Shown: positions 25,101 through 38,900 of the stretch, piece after piece
How the letters are laid out: the number at the start of each line of letters is the position of its first letter
How positions within the stretch are numbered: position 1 is the stretch's first letter
Assembly (NCBI GenBank): GCA_030340625.1
Contig: JAOPHQ010004285.1
Location: 1-64,000 of the forward strand
Reading direction: 5' to 3'
Origin: Merluccius polli
Taxonomy: Eukaryota > Chordata > Actinopteri > Gadiformes > Merlucciidae
Length of the DNA stretch: 64,000 nt
The notes under the pieces: model-generated
Told to the model about the DNA's origin: nothing
The model's database searches: none
What the model saw: only the letters and a program-made list of their open reading frames with translations
Program-made: the position numbers and the translations under genes

Positions 25101-28100
25101 CCTTACTGTAGTCTGAAGTAAAATGAGTTTCATATTTTCGCTTTTTAGGGCGCTCTGCATTTGCCATGACGCTTCAGCTCTGGGAGACAGACTGCAGTAT
25201 TCCTGAGCGCGCGATACATTCGAGTGGAATGCTTCGTTAAACCGCGACTCGATTGGTCAGCTGTCAGTAAGAGCGGCCAATCACAGGGTTCCATTCACAC
25301 TCCGTCACACACGCAGCACGTATCTCTCGGTGCTCTCTTGCGCTTCTCTTTCTCCATAGACAAAGAAAAAAGTCTTTCTTGCTGGCTTGGTCGGATTTCC
25401 GGGAGATTGTATATGATTTGCTTGCATCAGGGAGACGCTATTAATTTGCGGGAGACTCCCGGAACTTCCGGGAGACTTGGGATGTCTGTTATATTATATA
25501 GTTTTTATTATATATTATTTTTCACCGCTGGCTGGATTAACTTTGTGATGTGAATGACAAAACGTAGATGACATGGCATCGGCAATGATGTTGCATTACA
25601 GCTTTCAGGGAGCAGGTAAGCTAACGCTAGCTAACTAAACATCGCCTGTCCGTCAGCATATATAGCGAGGCTGACAGGTATTTTATAATGTGATTGCTAG
25701 TTTCTCAATGCTTATTGTCATCGTTACTTACCTTGGTATTTTTGTGAGGTAACTTTAGCGTGAAATCGGCTGGTAGGATCCCAAAGTAGACCGCAATAAC
25801 TTCACTTACTGCGGTCTGCCATGGTTTTGAGTCACATTTTGTAGTTACTGCAATTTTTATACAGTTTTTCACTAAAACAAAGTGAATTTGAACTCTGAAG
25901 TTTGCTTTGCTTAGGCTTAAAGCACATGCCAAAACAAAGAATAGTAATCTATTGAGTGGCTGGTAAAACTTGAACATTCACTAGACATTTAGCTGTGAAC
26001 CGCACCCTGATTATATTATATGAAGTTACAAAACATCTTAATGTTTTTGTTTTTTATTCATAGAATAAGTGACCCACAGTGGGACTTGAACCCCTATCCC
26101 CAAACAAACAAATAAACATCACTTTAGCACTGGTCTGTTTCTGCCAGTTGAGCAAAGTTAACTTTCCTAGGCTGAAAGAGAGAGGGTCCTGAATTGCAGC
26201 ATTATCTTGGTCTACCGCAATGCAATTTCCGGTTTCTTACTTCCTATGAACTGTGTACGCCAATTAACAGTCCCCGGGGCGAGAAGATTAACAACATGAC
26301 AAGAATAACGACAAGGAGAATAATTAGCAAATTTTGACGACAAATTTGACAAAGCGATATCCCAAACATGTAACAGAAACGGATATCCCTCTATCGAAAG
26401 TCCCTCCCTCTCTATGGCCTCGTCTCAACCCATGTGACTGAAAGTGCCAGCCTCTCTCTCGCCAGGCGTTGCGTCGTGAGATGGGAACGCCTGGGAAACG
26501 TACCCAGAGTTGACGAAGTAGCAGACGGACAGCTTATCGGGCAGCGTGGCCTGCAGTCGCTGGGCGTAGACCACCAGGTTGTCGTGGAGGAACCGGGAGT
26601 TGGTGTTCAAGAGCTCCATCTGTTGAGATCCCGCCCGCACCACATCTGGGTGGCTGTGGCCCACTGGGAAGAACAAAACAAAATTAAATGTAATTATTAA
26701 AAGTAATATTTGATAATGTTCGTTGGACATGGATTGTTATTATAGCCTAATTATTTTATTTACATGAATTCAGATCATTCACATCAAATCACTATGAACA
26801 AATCCAATGCATAAACCCAGTCCATGCATAAACCGTTAACATTTGCAAGTTTGATTATGGTTTTATGTAGGCCTATGTGACATATCAAGATGGAGGTGAA
26901 TATAAATATCCTAGCACACAAGACATGCATATTTAACAACAGGTTAGCATGTTCATTAAATAACATTATACCATGGCCTGGGTGAATACTTGATTCTGAT
27001 TGGCTGGAGAGATGTGCATTATTTTTCGTGCATGCACAGCCATGACGCAAGCAGCCTTATCACCGGTCCAAAAATGAATGCGCTAAACAAAATGTTAGTA
27101 ACTATACCCATAGACTTTGTTGTAATCGGAGAATGTGGAAGTGACGTGTGCTGTGGGGCGACCAATGGTTGTAAATCTGTGTAGCTCCAGTGTTGAACCC
27201 CATTCATTTTCAGTGTTTCCGAGACCCGCTTGCTGGTAAGTTGATGAAATGACTGCATTTTCTGACATTTGAATGCATTAACGGATATCTCATTAATTTA
27301 GCCAATAGTGGTATTTTTATGTAGCCAGCTTTAGTTAATGTTTATCGTAAGATAACAGCTTGTTAGATTCTAAATGCAGTTAGCTAACGTAAGCAACACA
27401 GTATAATGTAGTGAAATTCTTGGGTGCCTAGCTCCAGAACGAAGCTAACAATTAGATAAATACAATATAATAAAGGTGAATCTAACAATGGAATAGAAAA
27501 TTAATCTAGCAATTAGATAAAATAAAATAAAATAGAATAATTGTGAAACTGGGTGGTAAAAGTCCACATCCGCCTGAGGCGCCTATGACAGCTCTTGGAG
27601 AAGGACGCTTGCATGCTGTGGAATGGAAATGTTAGAGATGGAGAAGAGATACAAGATGTGTGCTGTTGTATAGAGCATGATCACCTCCATAACTCACTAT
27701 CTCCCTGTTTTGTTTTCAAGGATAAAATGATGAAGTGCAGGAGCTGAATAATTTGGATATTTTATATTTCAACCACTATAATGACGTGTGTGTGTTTGTC
27801 CAGTCTGAGGTTTGTCAGTGTCTGTCGTGACAGCAAGGCCCTAATTTTTACCATCTCCCTGGACATATTATATAATGAAATGTTTGGTTGAATGCAATTG
27901 GTTGCCTTGTACTGTATATTCTGTACTATTGACCAAACTTCTTTCTTGACTTAAATTGAGCAGTTGCTGGCATGATTGATTTTTAGATAACCAGAAGTGC
28001 AAAAGAAGCAGTAAAGTGCAGTGTAATTTACAGGGGGGGGGGGGGGGGGGGGGGGGGTGGCAGGGGGGGCAACCACCCCCTCAGGGTTGAAAAAAAGAAA

Positions 28101-29428
28101 GTGCCCTCTAGAGTGGCGAAAGTCCCATATTGGCTGCCCTTCACATGGGAAAAAAATTATTGAGTGCCCGATAGGGTGCCCCTTCATGCAATACATTATG
28201 ATGATGTGCCCTCTAGAGTGAGACAATTCGATGTATCTTAATGAGCGTCCTTCTAGTGGGGAAAATGTGATGCAGTGCACTATAAGGTGCCCTTACTATG
28301 GTCTAAACTTGATGTTCCCTATAGGGTGCCCTTCCAATGGAAAAAGGGTGCCATTATGAAGTGCCCTCTATGCCGCCCCTACATGACAGTGTCCCAAAGG
28401 GTGATGCCCTTTCCAGTAGAGAAAATGGGAAGCAATGCTGTAAGAAAACATAATGAATGCCCAAATAGGTGCCCCTCTAATGGAGAAGTGCCCCTCCAGT
28501 GGATAAAATGTGATGCTGCGAGAGGCAGCGCTTTGAAACGTTGGGTCCAAAGCTGCAACAGTGAGGAGATAAGGATAAACAGGCAAGTCCTCTCACTGCT
28601 TGCGATGTACTGGCTAGATAGACAGATAGAGACATAGACAGACAGAGATTAGAAAAGCATCATTCGGATTCCTTAAACCCATCTGTCCAGTTGTAGAATG
28701 AAACCGGGTGTGGTCATCGGTGCAATATGCCAACCGTTGTGGTGACGTACTTCCGCTTAAATCTCAGCCACCGTGAACAATTCCGGTTTGTTTGTTTCGC
28801 TAGGTAGCCACTAGATAAATAGATTACTTTATTCATTTAAATTAGAAATTAGGTTGTCATAAAAGTAATAATCATAATTCATAATCATCAATCAAACATA
28901 ATTCATACTCTAGTGATTATGAAAAGGTTTAAATACCAACGAGCGTCTGGTACGACAGCTGAGCACTGCTGTGTGCCAGGCATCTAGTAAGTACTTAGTT
29001 TTTTCACTTTTCCTACCGACGAGGAGCTATGGCGTAAGTGGATCGTCGCTATCCGCCGGGAAAAATTTGCCATCACTGCTCACACACACACGCCTGTTGA
29101 AAAGTGGAGCTGTTCCGGAGTTATTTGAGTGGAACAGTTTCTCCCTTCCACTTCCACGACCGGGGGTTTGGGAGAGAAGGCAGAGACCGCCGCCAGAGGA
29201 TGAGAGGGATGATAACGGTAAGGCACCGGGCCATGTAACGGGAGACGTCTCCATGGAGCACGACTACGCATCGGATCCTGAACCAGCAGTCGTAGATCTG
29301 GTGTTGGAGGAAAATGCTTCTCTCAAGGAGGAAATTCGCTTGTTACGAGGACAGGTCGAGAGCCTTACGCTGAGGCAGCGGTTCGGCATCCACCATTTTC
29401 AAGCCTCGGACAAAGATTGTGTGTGTGA

Positions 29429-29461
<33 letters not shown>

Positions 29462-32400
29462 TGAGAGAGAGATTTGTCTTTGAGTAGTAATTGTATTTTC
29501 TCAGAAAAAAATAGATACATAAATAAATTGACGAGTTGTTCCTGTTCCTCAATTACCTTGCCCTTGGATCCAAGCAGCGGGACCTTGCTGACTGCTTCAA
29601 TGTCCATCAGTCCACAGTGAGCCGAATCATAACATCGTGGAGCAACTTCCTGTTCACAGTACTCGGCTCAGTGAAGATCTGGATGCCTGAGGAGCAGATT
29701 CGCACATTTCTGCCTGCAGACTTCAAGGACTACCCTGACACTACAGTCATCCTTGACTGCTCTGAGCTGTGGTGTCAGTGCCCATCTTCCCGTGTTTTCC
29801 TCCTACAAATCCCACTGCACTCTGAAGGGGCTCATTGGGATTGCACCACATGGGGCATTCATCTCTGCGCTGTATGCTGGGTCTATCAGCGACAAGCAGA
29901 TCACACAGGAATCTGGTCTCCTTACCCTCCTAAAACCTGGGATGGCTGTCATGGTAGACAGAGGTTTTCTCATAAAGGACATTGTACCCTGCAAGATTTA
30001 CAGGCCAGCATTCCTCTCTGGTAGGTCTCAAATGTCTGCAGGTGAAGTTAGGGAGACCCAGGCCATAGCACGTCTCAGGGTGCATGTGGAGCGCCTCATT
30101 CGCCGGGTCAAGGAGCACAAATTCTTTGACTCTGAAATTCCCCTACAGCTTTTTGGGAGCATCAACCAACTCTACACTGTGGCCTGTCTCCTCACAAATT
30201 ATGAAAATGGCCCACTGGTAAAGGCTTGGGCAAAGAAGCCCGAGCTCTGAGTAACAGCAACAAAGCCCCCATTTTTTTGAGGAAGGACTTCCAACACGTG
30301 TGTATAAGTGTATATAATTATAGTGTATATAATTATACAGTGTGACTGCCTTTGGTGTGCACACCAAGCTTTCAGTCAGACGACCTTCATCAGGGCATTG
30401 CGCATGTATGTTATGTTCAATGCCCTGATGAATATCTTCTGACTGAAAGCTTGGTGTGCACACCAAAGGCAGTCACACTGTATATACATACAGTAGATTT
30501 TAGATTACAGATGTATAGTATATATTTAGACAACCTTCAGGGCATTGAATATAAAAATAATTGCATGGATCTAAGTGTGCATTAAACCCATTTTTGTTTG
30601 TTTGTACTTTCAAGATATCTGAATCTCTTTTGAAAATACATTGTTAAATTGGAGTAGTACTCGGCATTCATCTGTCCACTTTTTCCTTAAAGGGACACTA
30701 AGTAGTTTTTCTAGTAATTTATTACCTCAAATCAACGTCTTCATTCATAAATAAGTCCCCATTGGTGTACAATGATCAATGTCAACAATCTCACTTATCC
30801 TCCTGAGCGAAGAATCACTTATCAGAATATACATAGTGCGGGCAAGCTCTATGGAGGCCGCCATGTCTTTCCGGTCTATGGACTCCCGAGAGGGACAAAA
30901 AGCACGTGGTACAGGTAATGCGAAACGCGTTCTCACTCAGAGCCAGCTGACTGTGGAACAGAGAAGGAGCGTAGCGAGACGCGCTTCCCCGGCAATTTAG
31001 AAAATCTACACTGCACTTGTCTTCATAATGCAAGATCATACTTATGCCATGCCACACAAACCCTCGCCGGCAAAAAAGCGAATAAGAGATTTTAAAAGGC
31101 AACGTGACCGGCGAATTCAGAAAAGGAGGGTAAACATCGGGGTCGCTTTTTCCAGGTGGAAAGAGCTAATGAAGGAGAACGATTTTCAAAGGGATGCAGA
31201 GGTTGCCTGCTTTCTCCTCGACAGGTAAGTCAACGTCACTGTCTAAATTACAAGCATTTATCATTGCTTGGTTGTTTAATTCATTACATAGGCGGCACAA
31301 CAGTAGAACACGTAACGTTATAAACCTAAACGGCGTCGTTGGTGGGTAGCAGCGTAGTCTAGCAATGTTTGATAGAATAAGTGTGATTGCATGCCTACTA
31401 CCCCCCCCCCCCCCATCAGTAATTTTCTTTGGAGAACTAGACAACGGTGGTAAATGACGGTCTTACGCATGCCATGAAGTAGTAATATTATTGCTGTCTG
31501 ACAATGCACGGACTTCGAAATATAAACTGAAATATAATGTTTCATTACTAATTAGCACATACTTCATGCGTTATGAACTAGGTGATATAAACTCTAGCCT
31601 AATAATAATAATAATAAAAAGTGTTCGTCTTGTGTCACTGTCACGTTGATTACCTGACGCTATACTGCGACAGTAATGTTACCAATAAAAAACGATGTAA
31701 ACATGAGAACATATTTCACTATCTTGCTGTAGGAGTAATTACTCATACATGCTCACACTAATGATTAAATGCAGTTTGAAGTTTGTTTGAAATAACGTAC
31801 CTCATCATCCGAAACCAAACTGGAAGTGTTCGAAGACATGTCAATGGTTCTTGAATCTTGACTAATACCGCTTGCCGTAGTTCCAACAGGTTGCAACGAA
31901 CATTTGAAAACGCGAGCATAAATTCGTTTGAATGCAAAATACAACTTGACCACTAGATGGGAGTAGAAATTACTTAGTGTCCCTTTAATCTTATCACTGT
32001 TTATACTTGTATGAAATCTGTTTGCATACAGTTCAGGTCTTTTGAATGTTACATTATTAAAATGCTTGTTATGTAAATTCAAGTAGTGCTGTGCTTTTGT
32101 TTGGTCACTCATGTTTTTATTTCCTGTCAGTTAGTTACTTACATTTAAACATTACATCACAAACAGGAACATAATGCAGCAACATTTCACTGATGAATTT
32201 CTTTTGTATTCATCACAGTAACTTTAAATACATTTACACTGCAATCAACTGACTAACTGCTCAAGTAGGCGTTGAGGTAAAAATAAAAAAAATAAACGGT
32301 CACCTTTTTCTTTTATGGTTTCAATGACTTCCATGTCATGGGGAACCCTCTGAATAAACATGTCATCTTCTGCATAAATGACAAAGTCGCACCAGTCACA

Positions 32401-35400
32401 CCCAGAAAACAACATTTGTCCCTGGATCTGCCAGTAATATGGATGGGATCGTTTCAGTGTGTGTCTACGCTCCCTGATCATAATGTAAGGGCAGTCCATA
32501 TAGCTTGTCACATTTGGGCATTTGATTTCTAACAATCCAAACACTGGCTGCCCCTCAGGATCATACACGATCTCATCAGGTGATGACCCCATCCATGGTG
32601 CATCAGGGTGGATCAGGAACCCACAGGGGTAGTGGTTAACCTCCCTAACCCTGCAGTACTCCTCTACTGCTATAGGCTCCAAGTCAAGCCCCCGTCACAT
32701 GTCGGCAGTCTGATTGCTTGGTCTCAGAAGCCTTTTGGCGAGGTTTTCAGCAGAGCTTTCACCCCTGGTGTGACAGACCTCTCTGAATTTGGTGGAGGTA
32801 ATGCGGCACCTCCTTAGTTGGTGCCACTCAGCGCAGTTACTCTGCTCTTGTGTGCTGTTCTCGATTTTGTGTACTGTCTCCAAAGATGATTCAAGGGATG
32901 CCATATGATGGTGCTGATGTTCAGAACAGACAAATGCACAGGTAGAGGGCCCCAGCCTGTAATCAGAAAGTGGCAGCTGTGGGGGAGAAGGGGCAACTGT
33001 GTGTGGGCGGGTCATGGGGACTGTCCTTGTTGGCAGCTGATAGGACAGCACACTTCCCTCTTGCACCTGACCAAACATAGACTCAACCAGTGGTACATCA
33101 CTGGAGACAGCCATTGTTGTTATCATGGGAGCTTGATCAGCAGGAAGTCCACGTCCTGAACATTCAGCTTGGAGATGTCTTGCAGAGGGCAGTTAACATC
33201 TTTATACAAGTTGCTTCTGTGAAAAAAAAGACAAACAAGAGTGTCATAAATAAGAAATACATGTGCAAAAGCATGTGTGCAGGCATACAAGTATGTATGT
33301 AACTAAATGAGCTTGGTTCATGTAACAGTGTGTGTGTGTGTGCGTGTGCTTGTAAGTTGCTTGTATGAAGGAGGGTGTGTGAGTATGTCCATGGAAGTAA
33401 GTACTGTAAGCGCTTTTTCTATGTAAAGCGCATTGAGTTGCCATTGTGTATGAAATGCGCTATATAAATAAAGCTGCCTTGCCTTGCCTAAGTGTGTGCA
33501 AGGTGGGGGTGGGGGTCCATGCGTATACATTTGTAGTTACGTGTGCATGCAAGTAAGTGCTTCTCTGTGTGCGTAAATGTGTGCGTGTAAGTGGATGTGT
33601 GTAGCATTAATAGTAACACATACCTGATTTTTCTCTCTTGGTTTCTCTCTTGGTCTGGCTGACAGGATGACCATGTCATTAACTGGACCAGGTTTAATGC
33701 CCTGCATCCAAACAAAAACACGTTTCTATAAACATTGAACCGATATTCATACATAAGATGAAAGCGTCGTGGAAAGGTTGGTTACCATGGTCCTTGGTTT
33801 GTGCCACTTCTGTTCAGTTTCTGTACAGCTGAACACTGGGGGAACAGATGTAAGCCTCAGCTGTGAGTAGTGGGCCATCTGGTAGAGTAGAGCTGCAACG
33901 TGGCTGCACAAGGCTGTACCTGCCACACAGGTGCACTGGCATCTCTGCAACTCCACTGGTTTTGAATCTCTTAGCACAATCTGTTTACAATACCAAATAT
34001 TTGTTAAAGAACAAAATGTACCGGCTACAAGTGTAATAATAAAAAGACAACCTTAAATAAGTGAAATTGTGTTAGTAAACTTAGAAATTGTGCAAAGTGA
34101 AACAGGAAAAGTTGTTAAAAACACACAATGTATTTGTAGTTAACCATTTAAAATAGATCATGTGTAATCTCACTTTACTCATTTAAAAGAACAATGCAAA
34201 AAAAATGTGTAATTGAAATTATAGGAAATTAAAAGAACTCAGAACACAATCTTGTTTCTGTGAGAGCCATTCATTTTACATTCTTACTGACACACCCTGC
34301 ATTCATATTTCATATGATACCTCAGGTAACATATGACATAGTTCAATGATAGTCTTGATCTGCATTTAATTGGCAACATTGACATGACTCACAGAAACTT
34401 GATTTGACAAACAGGAACCTATTTCTTATGAGAACCCTGAACTGAACCTGTAGGATGACTTTCCCTTACATTCAGACAGTGAGGCTTCTGGCTTTTCCTC
34501 ATGGATCTGAAGCACTCAGCCCTAACTATGACCTCTCCTGTCTCCTTGTTTGAAACTGAGATTAACATTGGGGTTAGAATAATTCATCGCACAAAAAACA
34601 AACAAACAGTTAATGACGTTAACCTACCACTATGGTAACGTTTATTTACCAGCTATAGATGGTAAATAAACGTTGCTTCATCACTGGGCTAACTTTGGTT
34701 AGTAAAGGGCTAGCATATATCAGAGACGGTTTGGTGAACTCAAAACGACTTGTTAACAACTTACCTTTCGTAGTTGTTTATATAGCTGGACACATACAAT
34801 TTGAATCCTTTATCTTTTTTTGACGTGGGCGTCTTCGAGGTGGTCTGAATGATCCGAATGATGTCGTTTACCGTTATCGTCGGCAGATCCTGCAGCGACC
34901 GGGTAAAGAACGCCATTGTTTACATTCCCGCCTTGGCCGCCGGAAGTATTTAGGCTGGCTGAAAAACCCGGAAATGTCGGACCAGAAGTTTGCGGCATTT
35001 AGCGTATTACCCCAAAACTTGTGGGTTGCAGTGGCAAACCCCGCATCGTGCATTATTTTTCGATACATGCACACCTCTGAGTGGATTATCCTGCTTATAC
35101 CATGGCCACTTACAAATCAATAAAAATATAAGGGTATTGATTTATATTGTGGGGGTAATTCTGTCTAATAAGTAAATAGAGACGATCTTAGTAATGACAT
35201 GGCAACGGGGAAGCTTTCTAAACGTAGTCCTCCGCGTCTGGTCCTAGTTGACAGTTTATGTTTCGTTTAGCGCATTAATGTTCAGACCGGTGATGAGGCT
35301 ACTTGCGTCATGGCCGTGCATGTATCGAAAAATAATGCACACCTCTTCAGCCAATCAGAATCGAGTATTCACCCGGGCCATGGTATAATTGTGAATAATG

Positions 35401-35875
35401 CATAATATGCATGCTATTATAATATGAATGCAATCATGAATAATACATCATATTGAATTATCCAATGGATTTTTTTTTCTCGATATATGTTGCCAGGGCC
35501 GTACGCAGGGTTTTAGAAATACCAAGGTCCAAAAACAGAGTTTCCTAGGGGGGTTCAGGGGCATGCCCCCCCGAAAAAATGTTAATTTCTCTGATCTAAA
35601 TATGTGCATTTTAAGATGTTTGGAGAGCAAAAATTGGATAACAATAGCTTTAAAACCATGTCAGTGGGCAGTAGCATAAATTATCTGTCAAGCAGTAATA
35701 CATGAGAATCAGGTTAAATGTTGCAGTAAATGACCCACACTACAATCTGGAAATACAGAAGAGGATAAAATTATCATGAAACATCTGAAAATGAATTCTG
35801 ACAATGTTTAATTAAAGTGTTCAAGTAAAGGGAAATTCACACTCACACACTCATGACCAAATATGGGAGCATAGG

Positions 35876-35966
<91 letters not shown>

Positions 35967-38900
35967 TGCGTGTGTGTGTGTGTGTATGTGTGCGTATGTG
36001 TGTGTGTTGTGTGTGTTGATTATCCATGGATAGAGCAGTGGAGATCATCCAAAAAGAGGGCAGTGTTTTGTCAGGGTTCAACCATGTACATGTATGTACA
36101 TGTACATTGTACATCAGACTCACTGAAAAGACACATGAATGTTGATTGTTGACAATACACCATCATATATTCCAAGCATGAATGAATGAATGGCCTTTAA
36201 TAAGTAATGTTTCAAAGATTATCTAGCATGGATGTTATACCTTTTCCTTAAACGCCAATGCAATCATTGCTGGCTACTAGCTAGCTAGTTAATTCACTCA
36301 AACGAAACTAACTAGCCGGCATCATGATGAATGGCCACTGTTTAACGGAGCACGACCGCAAGGAGCTGTTGGTCAGATGATGTCTGGGGATGAATGACAT
36401 TGAACCAGCAGCAGTCCACTAGTGCAGCTCTCTAGTTACCTGGATCACGCTTCGCGTGGATTCAGTCGCTAAACCTGGCGCTGCCTAAAGTTGTTGACAT
36501 AATCAAAGAGTTTGTACAAGGACAAGATCATCCACTTCCCCCCCCACACACACCCACACCTCAGATGCGCAAGTCGTAATCTTGTTATTGTACAATGTCT
36601 GCCGCAACAAAGTAAAGTCATTTTTAGGCAATTATTTCACGACTTCTATTACACCTCGGAAAAAATACAGAGGTCCGGACCTCGGTGACCTCACTGGTGG
36701 GTACGGCCCTGTATGTTGCAGATATCGGGCTGTGTGTGCGTGTGTGTGTGCGTGTGTGTGTGCGTGTGTTTACCGTGGGCCACATTGTTTATGCAGTCCA
36801 AGTACCGCTCGCCTTTCTCATCATACATGTACTGTCCTTTAGCTCGTATGATCTTGATGGGGTCGTGGCTGAAGAACACTTTGCATGACGGCCTGCAGGG
36901 TATAAAGATGGTGGTTTTATTTATGAAGCCGAAGTTAGCTCCCGATTCGTAGCTCCTTATTCGTAGCGAGTGATGTCCGACTGGGAACGAGTCGATTTTT
37001 TCGAACACAGTTTTTATCATGACGAACTGGGAATACTTTGTTACCACATATACTGTGACATGTTTAAACCATGTTTAATTTGTAATCTATTCTGTGTTAT
37101 GCCATATATCCCCTGTATAGGATTCAGTCTGGTCTCAATGGTTCTTCACACTCAGAACCAATCTCAAAAATGTCTCTACGGCCTATTTCAGGCCAGTTTT
37201 TCACGGGTTAAATCACCTTGGGCCACCCAAAACACACATGTACTAAACAGGACATAGACTATCTGAATATGCTGTTTTGAGTCTGGCCCAAAGTCATTTT
37301 TATGGTGTAATGGACAGCTGAATAGCCAGAAAAGCCAGCTCCTTATTCGCATTTAAACGCTGGGTCTCAATTAGCAGGTTCACAGCATGAGCCCTTATTC
37401 ACTCTGGGCCACCCCCATATCAATGTTCACACATATTGACCACCTCACGTAGTGTCCCCCATAGGATTCAGTCTGGTCCCAATGGATTTTATTTAAGTTG
37501 GACGAGTGAAAAAGTTATTCTGGTGTTGATTATTTTGGACTGTGAAACTATGCTATTTGTGTGTAAGGTAGGCTACATGTGACTTTTTGTGGATTTCCTT
37601 TTTACATACGTAATATGTATCTAATTTAAATAGCCTAGCTAACTATTCGTTAATATTTGGATTTTGTGAATTATCCTAAACTAGTGCATGTGCCCGTCAG
37701 GTCGCTCGTCAAATAAAATGCGATCGCTTCAGTTATATCGTTTGCGGGGAACTAAACCCTTGCGTTTTGCTCCTGACATTTTCTGATAATGTTTGATACA
37801 TTAGCCTGCCATACACACTCGACTATGCACGGCCCCGGGCCCCGAGCAATACACTCACCGAGTGCAAAGGTCGAAGGACGAACATTGGAGGATAGACAGA
37901 CAGAGATTCCTGCCATTATAGTTAGATGACCACTAGGATGACCGCGTTATTTCATGAGTTACAAAGATAGTGTAATAGCATATGTTTGACAAACCTGAAT
38001 AATTTTATGTTTTTATTTTGTGTTAAATGGAGGCGAGTTGTAAATATATGTCATCAAATATCTATATATCTATCTGTTTATTTTCTGTTACTAAAATATC
38101 ACAGCATTTGTTTGTTGTTTTATGTTGCTCACGTGGTGTGTCTGTGCTCTTGAACAGCGTTAAACGTGTTATGAGCCATCAGCTGAGGAGCTGACCATTA
38201 TTCAATTGGTAATGCAAATCTCTGACCTTCACCTGGCTGTCCCTAACTTGACCTCTCACCTGCCTACCCCTATAGCATCACTCTTCCACTATACTAACTC
38301 TCTCTGGAATGTTCTGTTAATCAGTTGTAATCAGTCATAGGTAGGTATGCATGTAGACCCCCTATTCAACCTTAGTTGCGCTGTACAGTTTTTCTTTAGT
38401 TTGGTTTGGCTAGTTTGGGAGCAGACAAAGAGCATATTCAGATAGTCGTCCTGTTTAGTATCACATGTGTGTTTTGGGTGGCTAAAAGTGATTTAACCTG
38501 TGAAAAGCTGGCCTGAAATAGGCTGTAGAGCCATTTTGAGATCGGTTCTGAGTGTGAAGATCCATTGGGGCGGTGGTCAATATGTGTGAATATTGACATG
38601 GGTGGCCCAAAGTGAATAAGGGCTTATATTAAATCATGCTGTGAACCTGCTAATTGAGACCGAGTTTGTTCCGAGTGTGAAGAAGCATTGAGACCAGACT
38701 GAATCCTATACTGGGGATATATGGCAGAACACAGAATAGATTACAAATTAAGAGAACATGGTTTAAACAGGTCACAGTACATGTGGTAACAAAGTATTCC
38801 CAGTTTGTCATTATAAAAACTGTGTTCGAAAAAATCGACTCGTTCCCAGTCGCACATCACTCGCTACGAAGCTAACTTCAGCTCCGTGTTTTATTTACAG

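Larger units (their letters stand above)
28905..34916. mobile_element. decayed autonomous ISL2EU-type transposon
   Basis: Two genes converge: a THAP plus DDE transposase on the plus strand (28920-30250) and a SWIM/YqaJ gene on the minus strand (34916-32245). This pair is the hallmark of the ISL2EU group (family knowledge). Between them lie a 147-bp palindrome (30336-30482) and a later TTAA element (30691-31984). Terminal repeats were not identified, so the outer borders are only the coding limits. It sits in etnppl intron 2. Both genes carry frame disruptions. Confidence 0.8.

Noticed and set aside
29803..30250. A host gene domesticated from a DDE transposase
   Set aside because: The frame is broken near 29780 and the upstream half is interrupted by a microsatellite; the YqaJ partner is also broken, so this is a decayed transposon.
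36691..37047. Extension of etnppl exon 2 upstream into an open frame
   Set aside because: The acceptor ccctgcag joins exon 1 (39616-39674) in frame and restores H-I-G-P-S-C as in human; the extra frame is the foldback element.
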